A stretch of DNA of 64,000 nucleotides from Streptomyces cathayae (GTDB lineage: Bacteria; Actinomycetota; Actinomycetes; Streptomycetales; Streptomycetaceae), in NCBI RefSeq assembly GCF_029760955.1, contig NZ_CP121682.1:3658001-3722000 (forward strand), given 5' to 3'. Position numbers and translations under genes: made by a program. The notes under the pieces are model-generated. The model was not told where the DNA came from. It ran no database searches and was given only the letters and a program-made list of their open reading frames with translations. Below, in pieces: positions 23,492-32,477 of the stretch (position 1 is its first letter; every line of letters begins with the position of its first letter).

Positions 23492-24796
23492 ATGAGCCAG
23501 TGGAGTGTGGTGGTGGCCGGTGGCGTGGTCGTCGGCTACGGGGCGCTCTCGCGGCGGCTGTCGACGACGGTGCTGTCCGGGCCCCTGGTGTTCGTCGTGT
23601 GCGGGCTGGCGATCGGGCCTCCGGGCCTGGACCTGCTGAACGCGGACCGGGATCCGGAGGTCGTCCGGACGCTGCTGGAGAGCGCGCTCGTCCTTGTGCT
23701 GTTCACGGACGCGGCGGCGATCAGGATCGAGGACCTGCGCAGGGAGGGGTTCCTGCCGTTGCGGCTGCTCGTGGTCGGGCTGCCCCTCACGATGGTGCTG
23801 GGGTGGCTGGTGGCCTGGCCCCTCCTGCCCGGTCTGGGGGTGTGGGAGCTGGCACTGGTCGGCGTCATCCTGGCCCCGACGGATGCCGCGCTCGGACAGC
23901 AGGCTTTCTCCAACGAGCGGGTGCCGGCGCTGGTCCGAGGCGGCCTGGGCGTCGAATCGGGTCTGAACGACGGTCTGGTGCTCCCGTTCTTCGTGCTGGC
24001 GCTGGCGGCGGCGGGTGAGGCGGAGGGGCATCCGGGGGTCGTCGTGACGTTTCTGCGTGCGCTGCTGCTGAGCGGTGCGATCGGACTCGCCGCCGGTTGG
24101 GCCGGGGCGGACGTGTTGCGCCGGTCGGTCGCCCGGGACTGGAGCACTCCCGCATGGCGGCAGTTCCTGACACTCGCCGTTCCCGTGATCACCTACGCGC
24201 TGTGTACCGCGGTCGAAGGCAGCGGCTTCATCGGCGCCTGGGTCGCCGGTCTGGCCTTCGGAAGCCGGCTGCGTGGCGCGCCGTCAGGGCATGTCGCTCG
24301 TGCCGAAGGCCCGGGTGCCGCGCAGAGCGCGAAGTTCAGCGAGCGGCTCGGGCTCCTGCTCGCCTCGGTGAGCTTCCTGGTCTTCGGCGCGGTCATCCTG
24401 GGGCCGGCCCTTCAGCACCTGACGTGGCGGATGGTGGCCTACGCGCTGATCAGCCTGACCGCGGTCCGGATGCTGCCGGTCGCCCTGGCCATGGCCGGCA
24501 CCGGTCTGCGGGCCGCATCCGTCGCCTACATCGGGTGGTTCGGTCCACGCGGGCTCGCCTCCCTGGTCTTCGGCCTGCTGGCCTTCGAGGAGCACCTGCC
24601 CGGGACGACGCAGCTGAACGGCGTCATCGCCGTGACCGTGGGGCTGAGCGTTCTCCTCCACGGCGCCACGGCCCCGTTTCTGGGAAACCGCTACGGCGAC
24701 TGGTTCACCAGGACGCTCCGTACCGAACCGGGCCTGCGGGAGAACGCCCTCAGCGCCGACAACGCCCCGGGCGCGCGAGGCCCCCACAGCCCTTGA
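23492..24796 (+). CDS. Na+/H+ (cation:proton) antiporter, CPA1 type
   Basis: A 434-residue integral membrane protein with about 12 hydrophobic segments. It shows LFTDAAAIRIEDL, VILAPTDAALGQQ (the Asp-containing transport core), VESGLNDGLVLPFFV (the ND motif of CPA1 exchangers) and YIGWFGPRGLASLVFGLL. Predicted exchange of Na+ or K+ for protons at the cytoplasmic membrane. The ATG at 23492 has AGGAG (23479-23483) at eight bases, so the GTG at 23486 is not used. Single gene. Confidence 0.9.
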   Translation: MSQWSVVVAGGVVVGYGALSRRLSTTVLSGPLVFVVCGLAIGPPGLDLLNADRDPEVVRTLLESALVLVLFTDAAAIRIEDLRREGFLPLRLLVVGLPLTMVLGWLVAWPLLPGLGVWELALVGVILAPTDAALGQQAFSNERVPALVRGGLGVESGLNDGLVLPFFVLALAAAGEAEGHPGVVVTFLRALLLSGAIGLAAGWAGADVLRRSVARDWSTPAWRQFLTLAVPVITYALCTAVEGSGFIGAWVAGLAFGSRLRGAPSGHVARAEGPGAAQSAKFSERLGLLLASVSFLVFGAVILGPALQHLTWRMVAYALISLTAVRMLPVALAMAGTGLRAASVAYIGWFGPRGLASLVFGLLAFEEHLPGTTQLNGVIAVTVGLSVLLHGATAPFLGNRYGDWFTRTLRTEPGLRENALSADNAPGARGPHSP

Positions 24797-24935
24797 CGAA
24801 CACGGCGACTGCGCCACCCGTGGCGTTCGGGCTCGCCGAGGACGGACCCCGGGTCGTCCTGGACAGCCCCGCTCCGAGTGCTTCCGCAGGCGTCGGCGGG
24901 TGCAGCGGTTCTCCTTCCGCCCCTCGCCCGGTCGG

Positions 24936-25214
24936 CTAGGGGGCGAGCGACCCGTGCTGGTCGCCGGAAGCGGACTGCCAGGCCTGCATGCCCGCTCGGG
25001 ACGCCTCCTTGGCCTGCCGCCATTTCATGGCCGCCTGCTGGGCCGGAGGCACGTCCATGGCGCGGACCATGCGCCGGCCTGCGGCGAACACGGCGACGGC
25101 CATGACGCCCATGCCGGTGCACGCCACCACGGCACCCGCCGCAGTGAGCACGGCACCGACCGTGACGAGCCGGGTGTCGATGTCGATCGAGTGCAGGGGC
25201 TGGTGATGGTTCAT
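24936..25214 (-). CDS. Small membrane protein
   Basis: Ninety-two residues with one or two membrane helices (TVGAVLTAAGAVVACTGMGVMAVAVFAAG) followed by a short cytoplasmic tail (AQQAAMKWRQAKEASRAGMQ). No family recognised; such proteins are common in Streptomyces. ATG at 25214 with GTGGAG upstream. In the neighbouring 25215-25633 (about 420 bp) I see no gene I can support. Confidence 0.6.
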   Translation of the reverse strand: MNHHQPLHSIDIDTRLVTVGAVLTAAGAVVACTGMGVMAVAVFAAGRRMVRAMDVPPAQQAAMKWRQAKEASRAGMQAWQSASGDQHGSLAP

Positions 25215-25633
25215 GACTCCACCATCCGACAGCAGGTGACCACCTGCATCCCGGGCAACGGCACAAGAAGCAGGAACGCCCCCGCACTGGTGGGCGCGGC
25301 CCCGGCGGCAGACGAGGGGGCGCCGGGGACCTGGGCCGGTGGCGACACGTGCCGGCGATCGTCGTGGTGCCGGGCATCACCACCGGCGCGGTCACCGCAC
25401 GGGGGCCCCGTCCGGTGTGGGGGCCGGGTCCGGTGCAAGTCGCCGGGAACGCCGCCCGGGGCTACGTTGAAGCTGAACTTCCGGCTGCAGGCATCGCCGG
25501 AACGCCGCCTGGTGTTCGACAGCAACGACTTCGTCGATGTGCCCCATGCGCTCATCCATCACGAGCGCTACGTATCGAGCCCGGGCGGTCGGCCCGGCTG
25601 ATGTCGGCGGCGCAGCCGTCGTACAGCCCGTGC

Positions 25634-26086
25634 TCAGCGACCTGGCCAGTGCTTCGGCGGCTCAACAGCGGGGTCCGTGACCTGCAATCGGCTCCGTCGG
25701 GAGGGATCGACGGCCGTAAGAGAAACGAGCAACTGCCCCTCTGCCTCCTCCAGCTCGGCCAGGGCATGCGGAAGCGCCGCACATACAGTGGCTATGGCGG
25801 TGCCGAGGCCGACCAGACCTCCGTGCTTGTTGTTCTGGCGGTACTGGATGCGGTGGAGCCCCGATCGTGCGATCGCCTCGACTTCCATGGGCCGGCTCAG
25901 TTGCTTGACATCGTTGGTGATGATCGCTTGGAAGCCTTCAGCTTTGGCTTTCGCGTACAGCGCGATGTCCTTCGTGCCGGCCCAACCCGCCAGTTCGTGC
26001 ACGTGCACCACGTCGTGCGCGGTCAGCAGGATGCGCACGATTTCGACCATGGGCCTGGGGACGTTCTCGTCGAGCAGCAGCTTCAA
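25634..26086 (-). CDS. DUF5615 PIN-like toxin
   Basis: A 150-residue PIN-fold nuclease-like protein. MKLLLDENVPR carries the first acidic residue, DVVHVHELAGWAGTKD the central region, and AIITNDVKQLS the conserved ITxD motif. Toxins of this type (VapC relatives) are paired with DUF433 antitoxins, as here. TTG start at 26086 overlaps the antitoxin stop (TTGA), so translation is coupled. Confidence 0.8.
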   Translation of the reverse strand: MKLLLDENVPRPMVEIVRILLTAHDVVHVHELAGWAGTKDIALYAKAKAEGFQAIITNDVKQLSRPMEVEAIARSGLHRIQYRQNNKHGGLVGLGTAIATVCAALPHALAELEEAEGQLLVSLTAVDPSRRSRLQVTDPAVEPPKHWPGR

Positions 26087-26724
26087 GCGGCGACCTGCTG
26101 AGAGCTGTCCACGTAGCTGTCCACATAGTCGCTGAAGTCGACCGCGTCACGTGCCGCCGCAGCACTGACGCCAGGGTAGAAGTCGCTGACCCGGTCCGGC
26201 GGAACGCCGTCCCGGACCAGTGCGGCCACCTCGGCCGCGGGGATCCGTGTCCCTTCGATGACCGGCTCACCGCCGCGTACGGCGGAGTCGACGGCGACGT
26301 GGTCACGCGGCTTCAGCAGGTCGGGGATGTGACGGCCGTCCTTGTAGAAGGGCGCAAGCACATCCACCAGCTGGTGGATGACCACGTTTCCGCCTCTGAT
26401 CAGATCGACTGCCTGCTCAGGCGCCGCCAGATAGATCGTGTCCGGCCCCGCGACGAGAGCGTAGGCGGACAGATGCTCCCGCTCCCCCAGGTCTTCCCGG
26501 AGCGTGTCCACGGCCCTGCGGATCTTCTGCAGCGACGTCTCCTTGCGAAGCTTCACGCAGGCCCGCAGGGCCACCACGTCACGGAAGGAGTACAGGATGG
26601 GACGTGAGTCGGAGATCTCCGGCACAAGGAGCGCGCCCTGTTTACCGGAGGCACGGCGCCAGTGAGAGAGCTGTCGCAGCGTGGCGCCGGAAAGGGCTGC
26701 GGCCAGCTTGGGCTCGTACGACAC
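26083..26724 (-). CDS. DUF433 antitoxin with N-terminal MerR-like DNA-binding domain
   Basis: A 213-residue protein. Residues 10-75 resemble a MerR-type helix-turn-helix (SGATLRQLSHWRR, YSFRDVVALRACVKLRKE). Residues about 150-200 are the DUF433 domain: GEPVIEGTRIPAAEVAALVRDG and RVSDFYPGVSAAAARDAVDF. It likely neutralises the DUF5615 protein and represses the operon. GTG 26724 has AGGAGG upstream. Confidence 0.82.
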   Translation of the reverse strand: MSYEPKLAAALSGATLRQLSHWRRASGKQGALLVPEISDSRPILYSFRDVVALRACVKLRKETSLQKIRRAVDTLREDLGEREHLSAYALVAGPDTIYLAAPEQAVDLIRGGNVVIHQLVDVLAPFYKDGRHIPDLLKPRDHVAVDSAVRGGEPVIEGTRIPAAEVAALVRDGVPPDRVSDFYPGVSAAAARDAVDFSDYVDSYVDSSQQVAA

Positions 26725-27089
26725 CGCATTCCTCCTCTCCGTCCCCGCCGAATACGTGGCGACCGTACTTCATTCTCGCGCCTACCACCGAGATCGGGAA
26801 AGACAGGCCCCGTTCGGGGGGAAACGGAACCTGTCTCCGACCATCAGGCCATCGTCGTGGTAATAGCGCGCGGGTGCAGGCCCCGGCGGACATCGAGCGC
26901 TGCTTTCCATGGGCTGTGTGGTCGCGATGCAAGCGGAGTCCGGCCGATCTCACCACCGGTACGGTCGACCGGCTGGACACCCTGGTCCGCGGCCGGATCG
27001 GACGCCTGCGGTACAGGCCCGCGACACTCGACGGCTTCGTGACCGGGACCGCAATCGGCCTGCCGCCCCCTGACCTCAAAGCACCGAAG
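26725..27089. other. Intergenic stretch without a supported gene
   Basis: Holds the promoter of the antitoxin operon at its left end. On the plus strand one frame reads DRLDTLVRGRIGRLRYRPATLDGF near 26960-27050, which may be the trace of a lost gene, but it has no start and I do not recognise it. It separates the toxin-antitoxin pair from the end of the six-gene operon. Confidence 0.4.
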
Positions 27090-27632
27090 TCAGTAAGCCG
27101 ACGCTCCCGTCACTATGCCCAGCAGCGTGAGCGTGCAGAAGACCGTGCCCCAGGCCAGTGCGTGGCGTATGCAGCGATATTTGGTCCAGACGATCCGGGA
27201 CAGGGTCGCCAGTTGGCTCAGGTCCCGGGACATGAGGTCGGTGCGGTGGACCGTTCGTTCCAGATGCGCGGCCGACACCGCGAGCCTCACGTCGCCGAAG
27301 TAGTGGGTACGGGAGTAGCGGGGGTTCCCGAGCCGTGGAGTCAGGGCCAGGCCCAGCAGGACGAGTGCCGGTACGCAGGCGGCGCAGCCCACCCAGAGGA
27401 GGAGCTGCGGGACGACGGCGTACTGCCGTGGGGCGACGACGCCGCTGCCGATCGCGCCGAGCAGGGCGGTCAGGGCTGCGCCCAGGGACGCCAGCATGAG
27501 GCCGGCCTTGTTGTCGGCCCTCATGAGCTCCTCACGGACCTCGGTCAGCAGGACCCTGGCGACTTCCGTCCTCCGCTCGGCTGCGGTGTCGATGTCCGGG
27601 GCCATGTCGGCGTCGTCTCCGGGTGTGGTCAT
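27090..27632 (-). CDS. PycTM-like membrane effector (Pycsar effector family)
   Basis: A 180-residue protein with a soluble N-terminal helix (AERRTEVARVLLTEVREELMRADNKAG) leading into two membrane helices ([41 protein letters not shown]), the family-like THYFGDV segment, an amphipathic region (LSQLATLSRIVWTKYRCIRHAL) and a last membrane helix. This layout is that of PycTM proteins, which in Pycsar are activated by a cyclic pyrimidine nucleotide and damage the inner membrane. ATG 27632 has GGAGGGG upstream. Last gene of a six-gene operon, 84 bp after the DUF4407 gene. Activity here is inference. Confidence 0.75.
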   Translation of the reverse strand: MTTPGDDADMAPDIDTAAERRTEVARVLLTEVREELMRADNKAGLMLASLGAALTALLGAIGSGVVAPRQYAVVPQLLLWVGCAACVPALVLLGLALTPRLGNPRYSRTHYFGDVRLAVSAAHLERTVHRTDLMSRDLSQLATLSRIVWTKYRCIRHALAWGTVFCTLTLLGIVTGASAY

Positions 27633-27716
27633 GCTTCCCCTCCGTTCCGTCGGTGTCAGGCGGCCGCCCGGCGTGCGGGGCGGCCGTGGTGCTGTGTTCC
27701 TGGTGCAGACCTGGCG

Positions 27717-29135
27717 TCAGACCGTCGACGAGCGGCGGATCTCGTCCTCCAGCGAGTTCACCGCCTGCCGGACCCGGATGTTCATCGCTGCCGTGTGCTC
27801 CCGGAACGTCGCCTCCGACTCGGCTCGGTGACGCCGGACCTCCTGTTCGATGGTGTCCTGGGCGATCTCGAGGTTCGCCATGGCCCGACGCTCGGCGAAC
27901 CGGACTTCCTCGTCGTGGAGCTTGACCGCGCTGTTGCTCGCGCTGGTGAGCATCCGGTCATACGCGGACTCGCCGCTCAGGTACTTCACCAGCACGGGGA
28001 GTACGTCGAGGAAGACGAACAGCAGGCGGACGAGCCAGATGCCCACGAACAGCACCGGGTTCCCGGCCGCGAGTTGATCAAGTGCCCTCATCCGCTCCAG
28101 GACACCGATCTCCTTCTGCTTGGCGCGTTCCTGGTCCAGCCGTTGCTCGATGCCCTCGGCCCGGGCCTCAAGGAAGTCGCCGCGTGACACGGTCTGTTCG
28201 GCCTCGATCTCCGAGATGCGGCTGTTCATGCGGGCCAGTCGCTTCTCGTTCTCATCGGTACGGTGGGTCGTCCGGTAGTCCTGGGCCTTGTCGCGCAGGC
28301 GCAAGCACTCGGACGTCCGCTGATACAACCCGGTGGCGGCTATACGGACCAGTCGGCGGCACTCGTCCCGTACCTCGGAATCGATGGCCTCCAGCCTGGT
28401 CGTATCCCGGTCCACTCGCTTCTGCAGAGTGGCAGCGTCCGAGCGCAAGGCGGTCAGTTCCTCGGCCCGTTCGCCGGGCGTCTCACCGAAGGAGAGGACG
28501 TACGTCCTGTCGCAGCCCTCCGGGGTGACGGTCTGCGTCGTGGAGGGCACGGGGTTGCAGCGGACCAGGTTCGTGCGCAACCGGTCTATCGCGTCCGTGC
28601 GTTCGTCGGCGACGTGTTCTTCGATGGCCGTCTGGAAGATGCGCAGCACCAGGGGCTCGGCGATCACCGCGCCGAGCATCAGGGCGATCAGCAGGCGCGT
28701 GAGGAGAGGGCCGACCCGTCGTCGCGCGTTCGGCTGTGGAGTGACCAGCCAGCGGTCGAGGTTGAGTACGAACAGCATCCAGATGACCGTCGGGACGAGG
28801 GCCACGAGGGAGACCCTGCCGAGTGCCTCGGTCGCGAAGTTCCACATGGAGAACGCCGCGATGACGGAGGTTCCGAGCACCACCCCGCCGAGGGCCGTGT
28901 ACTTGCTCCGCTCGTACCTGACCCTGGCCAGCAGTTCCTCGTCGACGCCGGTCAGGGCACGCAGCCGTCGTGCGACGTCGAAGCCGAAGGGACTGCGGGT
29001 GGTACGGGCAAGGTCCCAGTCACCGGTGGTGCGGGTGGTGCCCCGGCCATGTGGAGTACGCGCAGCGGCATCGTCCGTGCCCTGGCCGTCCGCCGTGCCA
29101 GGGGCCGTCACATGATCCGTCAGGAAGTCAGTCAA
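27717..29135 (-). CDS. DUF4407 membrane/coiled-coil protein
   Basis: About 472 residues. Membrane helices near the N-terminal third (LGGVVLGTSVIAAFSMW; SLVALVPTVIWMLFVLNLD; LLIALMLGAVIAEPLVL), a long charged coiled coil (about 200-360), one more membrane segment (LFVGIWLVRLLFVFLDVLPVL) and a coiled-coil tail, as in DUF4407. The TTG at 29135 overlaps the stop of the preceding gene by eight bases; a GTG at 29114 is the alternative. Probably a membrane platform or effector partner. Function unestablished. Confidence 0.8.
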   Translation of the reverse strand: MTDFLTDHVTAPGTADGQGTDDAAARTPHGRGTTRTTGDWDLARTTRSPFGFDVARRLRALTGVDEELLARVRYERSKYTALGGVVLGTSVIAAFSMWNFATEALGRVSLVALVPTVIWMLFVLNLDRWLVTPQPNARRRVGPLLTRLLIALMLGAVIAEPLVLRIFQTAIEEHVADERTDAIDRLRTNLVRCNPVPSTTQTVTPEGCDRTYVLSFGETPGERAEELTALRSDAATLQKRVDRDTTRLEAIDSEVRDECRRLVRIAATGLYQRTSECLRLRDKAQDYRTTHRTDENEKRLARMNSRISEIEAEQTVSRGDFLEARAEGIEQRLDQERAKQKEIGVLERMRALDQLAAGNPVLFVGIWLVRLLFVFLDVLPVLVKYLSGESAYDRMLTSASNSAVKLHDEEVRFAERRAMANLEIAQDTIEQEVRRHRAESEATFREHTAAMNIRVRQAVNSLEDEIRRSSTV

Positions 29136-30204
29136 CGAGATCGTCCTCGTCCTTGACGAAACCACCCTGCGGGTCGTACGAGCCGTCCCGGCCCGTTTTC
29201 GTGCGACTGGGGCGTGCCGGCCCCGGCTCGACCATGCGAGTGGTGCCAGTGGTGGTTCCGAGGCCGGGCGCTGCCTGGCCGCCCGTCTCCCGCAGGACCT
29301 GGTCCAGGACCTGGTGGTAGTCGACACCGTACTCACTGCCGCCCATCTGCCGCAGCAGCGTCAGCAGCACCTCGCGGCGTACCTGCGCCGCCGTCGTCTC
29401 CAGCGACTGCGCGTGGTCCCGCTCCGCCGTCTCGGCCTTGTGGCGGCGAACCGATTCCTCCTCGGTGTTCCGGTGGATGCGGGCCGCCACCTCCGTGACG
29501 TCGATCTCCTTCCGAGCGATGCCGAAGGCGTCCACGTGGTCGGATCCCTGGGAGAACAGTTCCGCAATCTGGTGTGCGGCCTGGGTCTCGAAGTCACGCT
29601 GCCCCCGCTGGAGTTCCCGGGAGCGCCGCTCGTCGCGCAGTTTCTGTTCCCAGTCCCGCAGGTCGTCCGACGCGTGCACCTCGGCGCTGACGAACTCCAC
29701 GTTCATGCCCGCGACCCGCGGCGGCACGATCGTGCTGTAGGCGGTCATACGGTGGCCGACCTCGGTCCGTACCGCGTTGACCTCCTCCACGCGGTACCCG
29801 GCGCTCACCCTCGGCAGGTCGCCGTCGCCCATCAGATAGGCGCGCAACGGAACCGTGACATCGATGATGCCCTGCCGAGCGATGACGGTCGGGTCGGTCA
29901 CCTGGCAGGTGAAAGACGCCCGCACCGTGAAGTTGTCCGCCTCGCTCACCGACGGGAGCATGCGTTCCACGTCGACCAGGCGCGCCCGGGTGTCGACCAG
30001 GCTGACCGAGGAGGCGTCGAGCACATCAGGGTGGGACGGGTCGAACACCATGCCCTCGGGGAACTGGCGGTAGTTCCCGCCGACCCTGAAGACATGGACC
30101 GCGCCGGGCGGCAACTGTGGCACGTCGTCGCGACGGCGGCGCCGAGACCACCAGGCACCCTGCACCGTGGCCAGAATGTGCTCGGCGATGACCGGGTAGT
30201 TCAC
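29128..30204 (-). CDS. SPFH-like coiled-coil protein
   Basis: A 358-residue protein. After an amphipathic N-terminus comes a beta-rich region reminiscent of the SPFH/band 7 fold (SSVSLVDTRARLVDVERML, NFTVRASFTCQVTDPTVIA, IVPPRVAGMNVEFVSAEV), then a long helix (LRDWEQKLRDERRSRELQRGQ) and a Gln/Glu-rich coiled coil; the tail is acidic. No membrane helix is visible. GTG 30204 overlaps the upstream stop (GTGA) and has AGGAGG at 30215-30220. It may scaffold the membrane proteins encoded next to it. SPFH assignment is tentative. Confidence 0.6.
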   Translation of the reverse strand: MNYPVIAEHILATVQGAWWSRRRRRDDVPQLPPGAVHVFRVGGNYRQFPEGMVFDPSHPDVLDASSVSLVDTRARLVDVERMLPSVSEADNFTVRASFTCQVTDPTVIARQGIIDVTVPLRAYLMGDGDLPRVSAGYRVEEVNAVRTEVGHRMTAYSTIVPPRVAGMNVEFVSAEVHASDDLRDWEQKLRDERRSRELQRGQRDFETQAAHQIAELFSQGSDHVDAFGIARKEIDVTEVAARIHRNTEEESVRRHKAETAERDHAQSLETTAAQVRREVLLTLLRQMGGSEYGVDYHQVLDQVLRETGGQAAPGLGTTTGTTRMVEPGPARPSRTKTGRDGSYDPQGGFVKDEDDLVD

Positions 30205-32477
30205 TTGCTTCGGCCTCCTTGGGAGGAAGTGAAGGGAGGGGTGGGTATGAGGGACGCGGTGGAGCGCCGGGAGTCCGCCGGCGGTCGGCCGTGCAGTGAT
30301 CCGATGAGCACCTGTGCCAGTCGGCGGGTGCCGGGGATCGCGTGGTCGGGGTGGTTCAGGGCGATGGACAGGTGGTGGCACAGTGCGGTCCACTGGCGCA
30401 CACTCATGGCGTTCCGCATGGCCTCGCCGAGTTCGCGTACGGCACCGGTGACGGACGGGTCGTCCCGCAACTGCGCCAGCGTCCGGCACAGCGCGCCGAC
30501 CGCCCGGCTCCGGTTGCCACTGTGCAGGACATCCGCCCACAGAGACCCGAGGTGGCGGGCACTGTCCGGGACGGTGCGCAGGAGTGCCGCGGTGACGGGT
30601 TCGGGAGCCTCCAGCCGGACGGTTTCCAGAAGCTGAACGGCGGTCCGCAGCGCGATCGACCGCTCTCGGGACCTTGGCGCCGCCTTGGCGATCACGGTCC
30701 GTACGTACCGGAGGATGAACAGCACGCGTTCCGGGTCATGTTCGGCGGTCTGCAGCAGCAGAACCAGCGAACGACGGGCTGAGAACGCGATTCGCTCCCC
30801 GCGTTGTGTCAGAAACCAGAGCCCGTTGAGCGCCTTCAGGCGGTAGAGGGAACCCAGGCGGCCCGTCAGTGCCATGGCCGCCGTCACCGCACGGCCCGGC
30901 CCGCTGTTGTCCGTCCAGCTCAGGGCGATGTACAGGGCCTGCGGCGCGAGATGCTCGACGTCGCACATGAACTGCAGCGTCAGCGCGGCGGTCACCCGCT
31001 GACTGGTGAGCCCTTCGGACCACACTTTCAACATGGTCTCGTCGACCTCGACAAGCGCGTGCCGGGCCAGGAGCGCGACGCCCCGGGCCACCTCCGTCCG
31101 GGTGTCCAGGTCGCCCAGCAGGGCCAGCTCGCCCAGCCACTGGCGCAACGGATACCAGAGCTCGTAGCCGTACAGGTCGTGCAACTCCGCAATGACGAGC
31201 TCGCGGATGCGCGGCGAGGTGAAGACCAGGCACCGCTCGCTGCGCCCGGCATCCCGGCTCGGGCCGAGCCGGAACTCGGTTGTCACGAGCTCCACCGCCC
31301 GTTCTCGCCACCGGGCCCGGGACTGGTCGGCCACCGCACGGCTCAACCGCACTCCGGTCGAGCCGTCCGGCTCCGCGACCGGCGTCTCGCCGCTCTGCTC
31401 CCAGTTGCGCACATGAGCGGCGAAAGCGGCGCACTCCTTCTCGAACGTCCGCTCAGGAATGCCCTCCAGGAAGGCCAGGGCGGCGAGCGGGAGCAGGTCG
31501 TCCGCAGCCGGCCGCTTGCGGAACCAGTCCTGGACCCGCTCCCGGTGCCGGTCCCGCAGGGTGTCCAGTGCTGTCTCCACGCCCTCCCGGGACAGGGCCA
31601 CGGCCGCTTCGACCACATCCGCCGGTCGTCGCTGTTCGCCGACCCGCTCCAGCAGTTCCTTTTCGATGTCCGGGTCAAGACCGGTGTGTGGCAGCTTCCC
31701 CCTGCAGTGCTCGAACAGCTCCTCGAGGTCCGGGGTCTGCCACGGCACGCAGTGGGCGCGCAGCGCCAGCCGCCGACGGACCGTGTCGCCCGCGGTGATC
31801 ACCAGGTACGACCCCTTACGGCCGAGTTCCTCACTCAGCCGCCCGATCTCGTACGCCTGTACGGCCTCGGGACGCAGCTCGCCTACGTAGTCGAGGATGA
31901 CGTATCCCTGCCCCGGCTTGAGGTCCCTCGACTCGGCCAGCTCGGCGAGGGCGTTGGCGGGCGACAGACTGTGCAGCCTGGCCTTCTCCCCCAGGATTTC
32001 CCTGAGCAGGGCGAGGGAGCCCGCGCCCCGGCCGCAGTTGTCCTGACCGGTGAGCACTACGAGAGCATCCTCGCGCAGTCTGCCGAGCGCCTCGTCGAAG
32101 CAGGGCTGCGGCGGGACGTAGAACCGCAGGGCGCGGTCCGTCTCCTCGTGCTCGATGGTGCCGGGGGCGAGGCCGGTGGACGAGACGGCACCAAAGCCGA
32201 ACGCGGCTCCGGAGGCGTCGACACCGCCGTAGAAGTTGTTGTTGACGAGTTGGTGGACGCGACGCAGATCGTCGTAGCCCCGGTCGTCCTCCTCCCGTTC
32301 GTCCGGCTCCTGACCCCGTTCGGGAGCCGCGTCCGGTCCGGCATCCGGGCCGAGGGTGCCCTCCCCGACTTCCGGCGTACCGCCGGCGTCGTCCGGTGCG
32401 GGCTGCGCAACGTCCTCATCGAAAGCGGGTACGGGCGGTACAGCCGGTCCGTCGTCCAGGTCCGGTTCGTCAGCCAC
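30201..32477 (-). CDS. STAND-like NTPase with degenerate P-loop and N-terminal recruitment motif
   Basis: A 758-residue protein starting at GTG 32477, overlapping the upstream gene by eight bases. Residues 1-70 are acidic and disordered. Residues 79-96 hold the motif NNNFYGGVDASGAAFGFG, also present at the end of the cyclase-like protein. The NTPase core begins FYVPPQPCFDEAL, with TGQDNCGRGAGS at 143-154 in the Walker A place (Arg replaces Lys) and GYVILD (191-196) as Walker B. Winged-helix and helical-repeat-like regions follow to the end. It looks like an NLR-type switch whose nucleotide hydrolysis may be impaired. Upstream and downstream genes overlap it, so it is expressed with both. Confidence 0.65.
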   Translation of the reverse strand: MADEPDLDDGPAVPPVPAFDEDVAQPAPDDAGGTPEVGEGTLGPDAGPDAAPERGQEPDEREEDDRGYDDLRRVHQLVNNNFYGGVDASGAAFGFGAVSSTGLAPGTIEHEETDRALRFYVPPQPCFDEALGRLREDALVVLTGQDNCGRGAGSLALLREILGEKARLHSLSPANALAELAESRDLKPGQGYVILDYVGELRPEAVQAYEIGRLSEELGRKGSYLVITAGDTVRRRLALRAHCVPWQTPDLEELFEHCRGKLPHTGLDPDIEKELLERVGEQRRPADVVEAAVALSREGVETALDTLRDRHRERVQDWFRKRPAADDLLPLAALAFLEGIPERTFEKECAAFAAHVRNWEQSGETPVAEPDGSTGVRLSRAVADQSRARWRERAVELVTTEFRLGPSRDAGRSERCLVFTSPRIRELVIAELHDLYGYELWYPLRQWLGELALLGDLDTRTEVARGVALLARHALVEVDETMLKVWSEGLTSQRVTAALTLQFMCDVEHLAPQALYIALSWTDNSGPGRAVTAAMALTGRLGSLYRLKALNGLWFLTQRGERIAFSARRSLVLLLQTAEHDPERVLFILRYVRTVIAKAAPRSRERSIALRTAVQLLETVRLEAPEPVTAALLRTVPDSARHLGSLWADVLHSGNRSRAVGALCRTLAQLRDDPSVTGAVRELGEAMRNAMSVRQWTALCHHLSIALNHPDHAIPGTRRLAQVLIGSLHGRPPADSRRSTASLIPTPPFTSSQGGRSK

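Noticed and set aside
25215..25633. Minus-strand 114-aa frame starting MSAWGTSTKSLLSNTRRR as a gene
   Set aside because: No ribosome site, no recognisable domain and random Pro/Gly/Arg composition in the second half.
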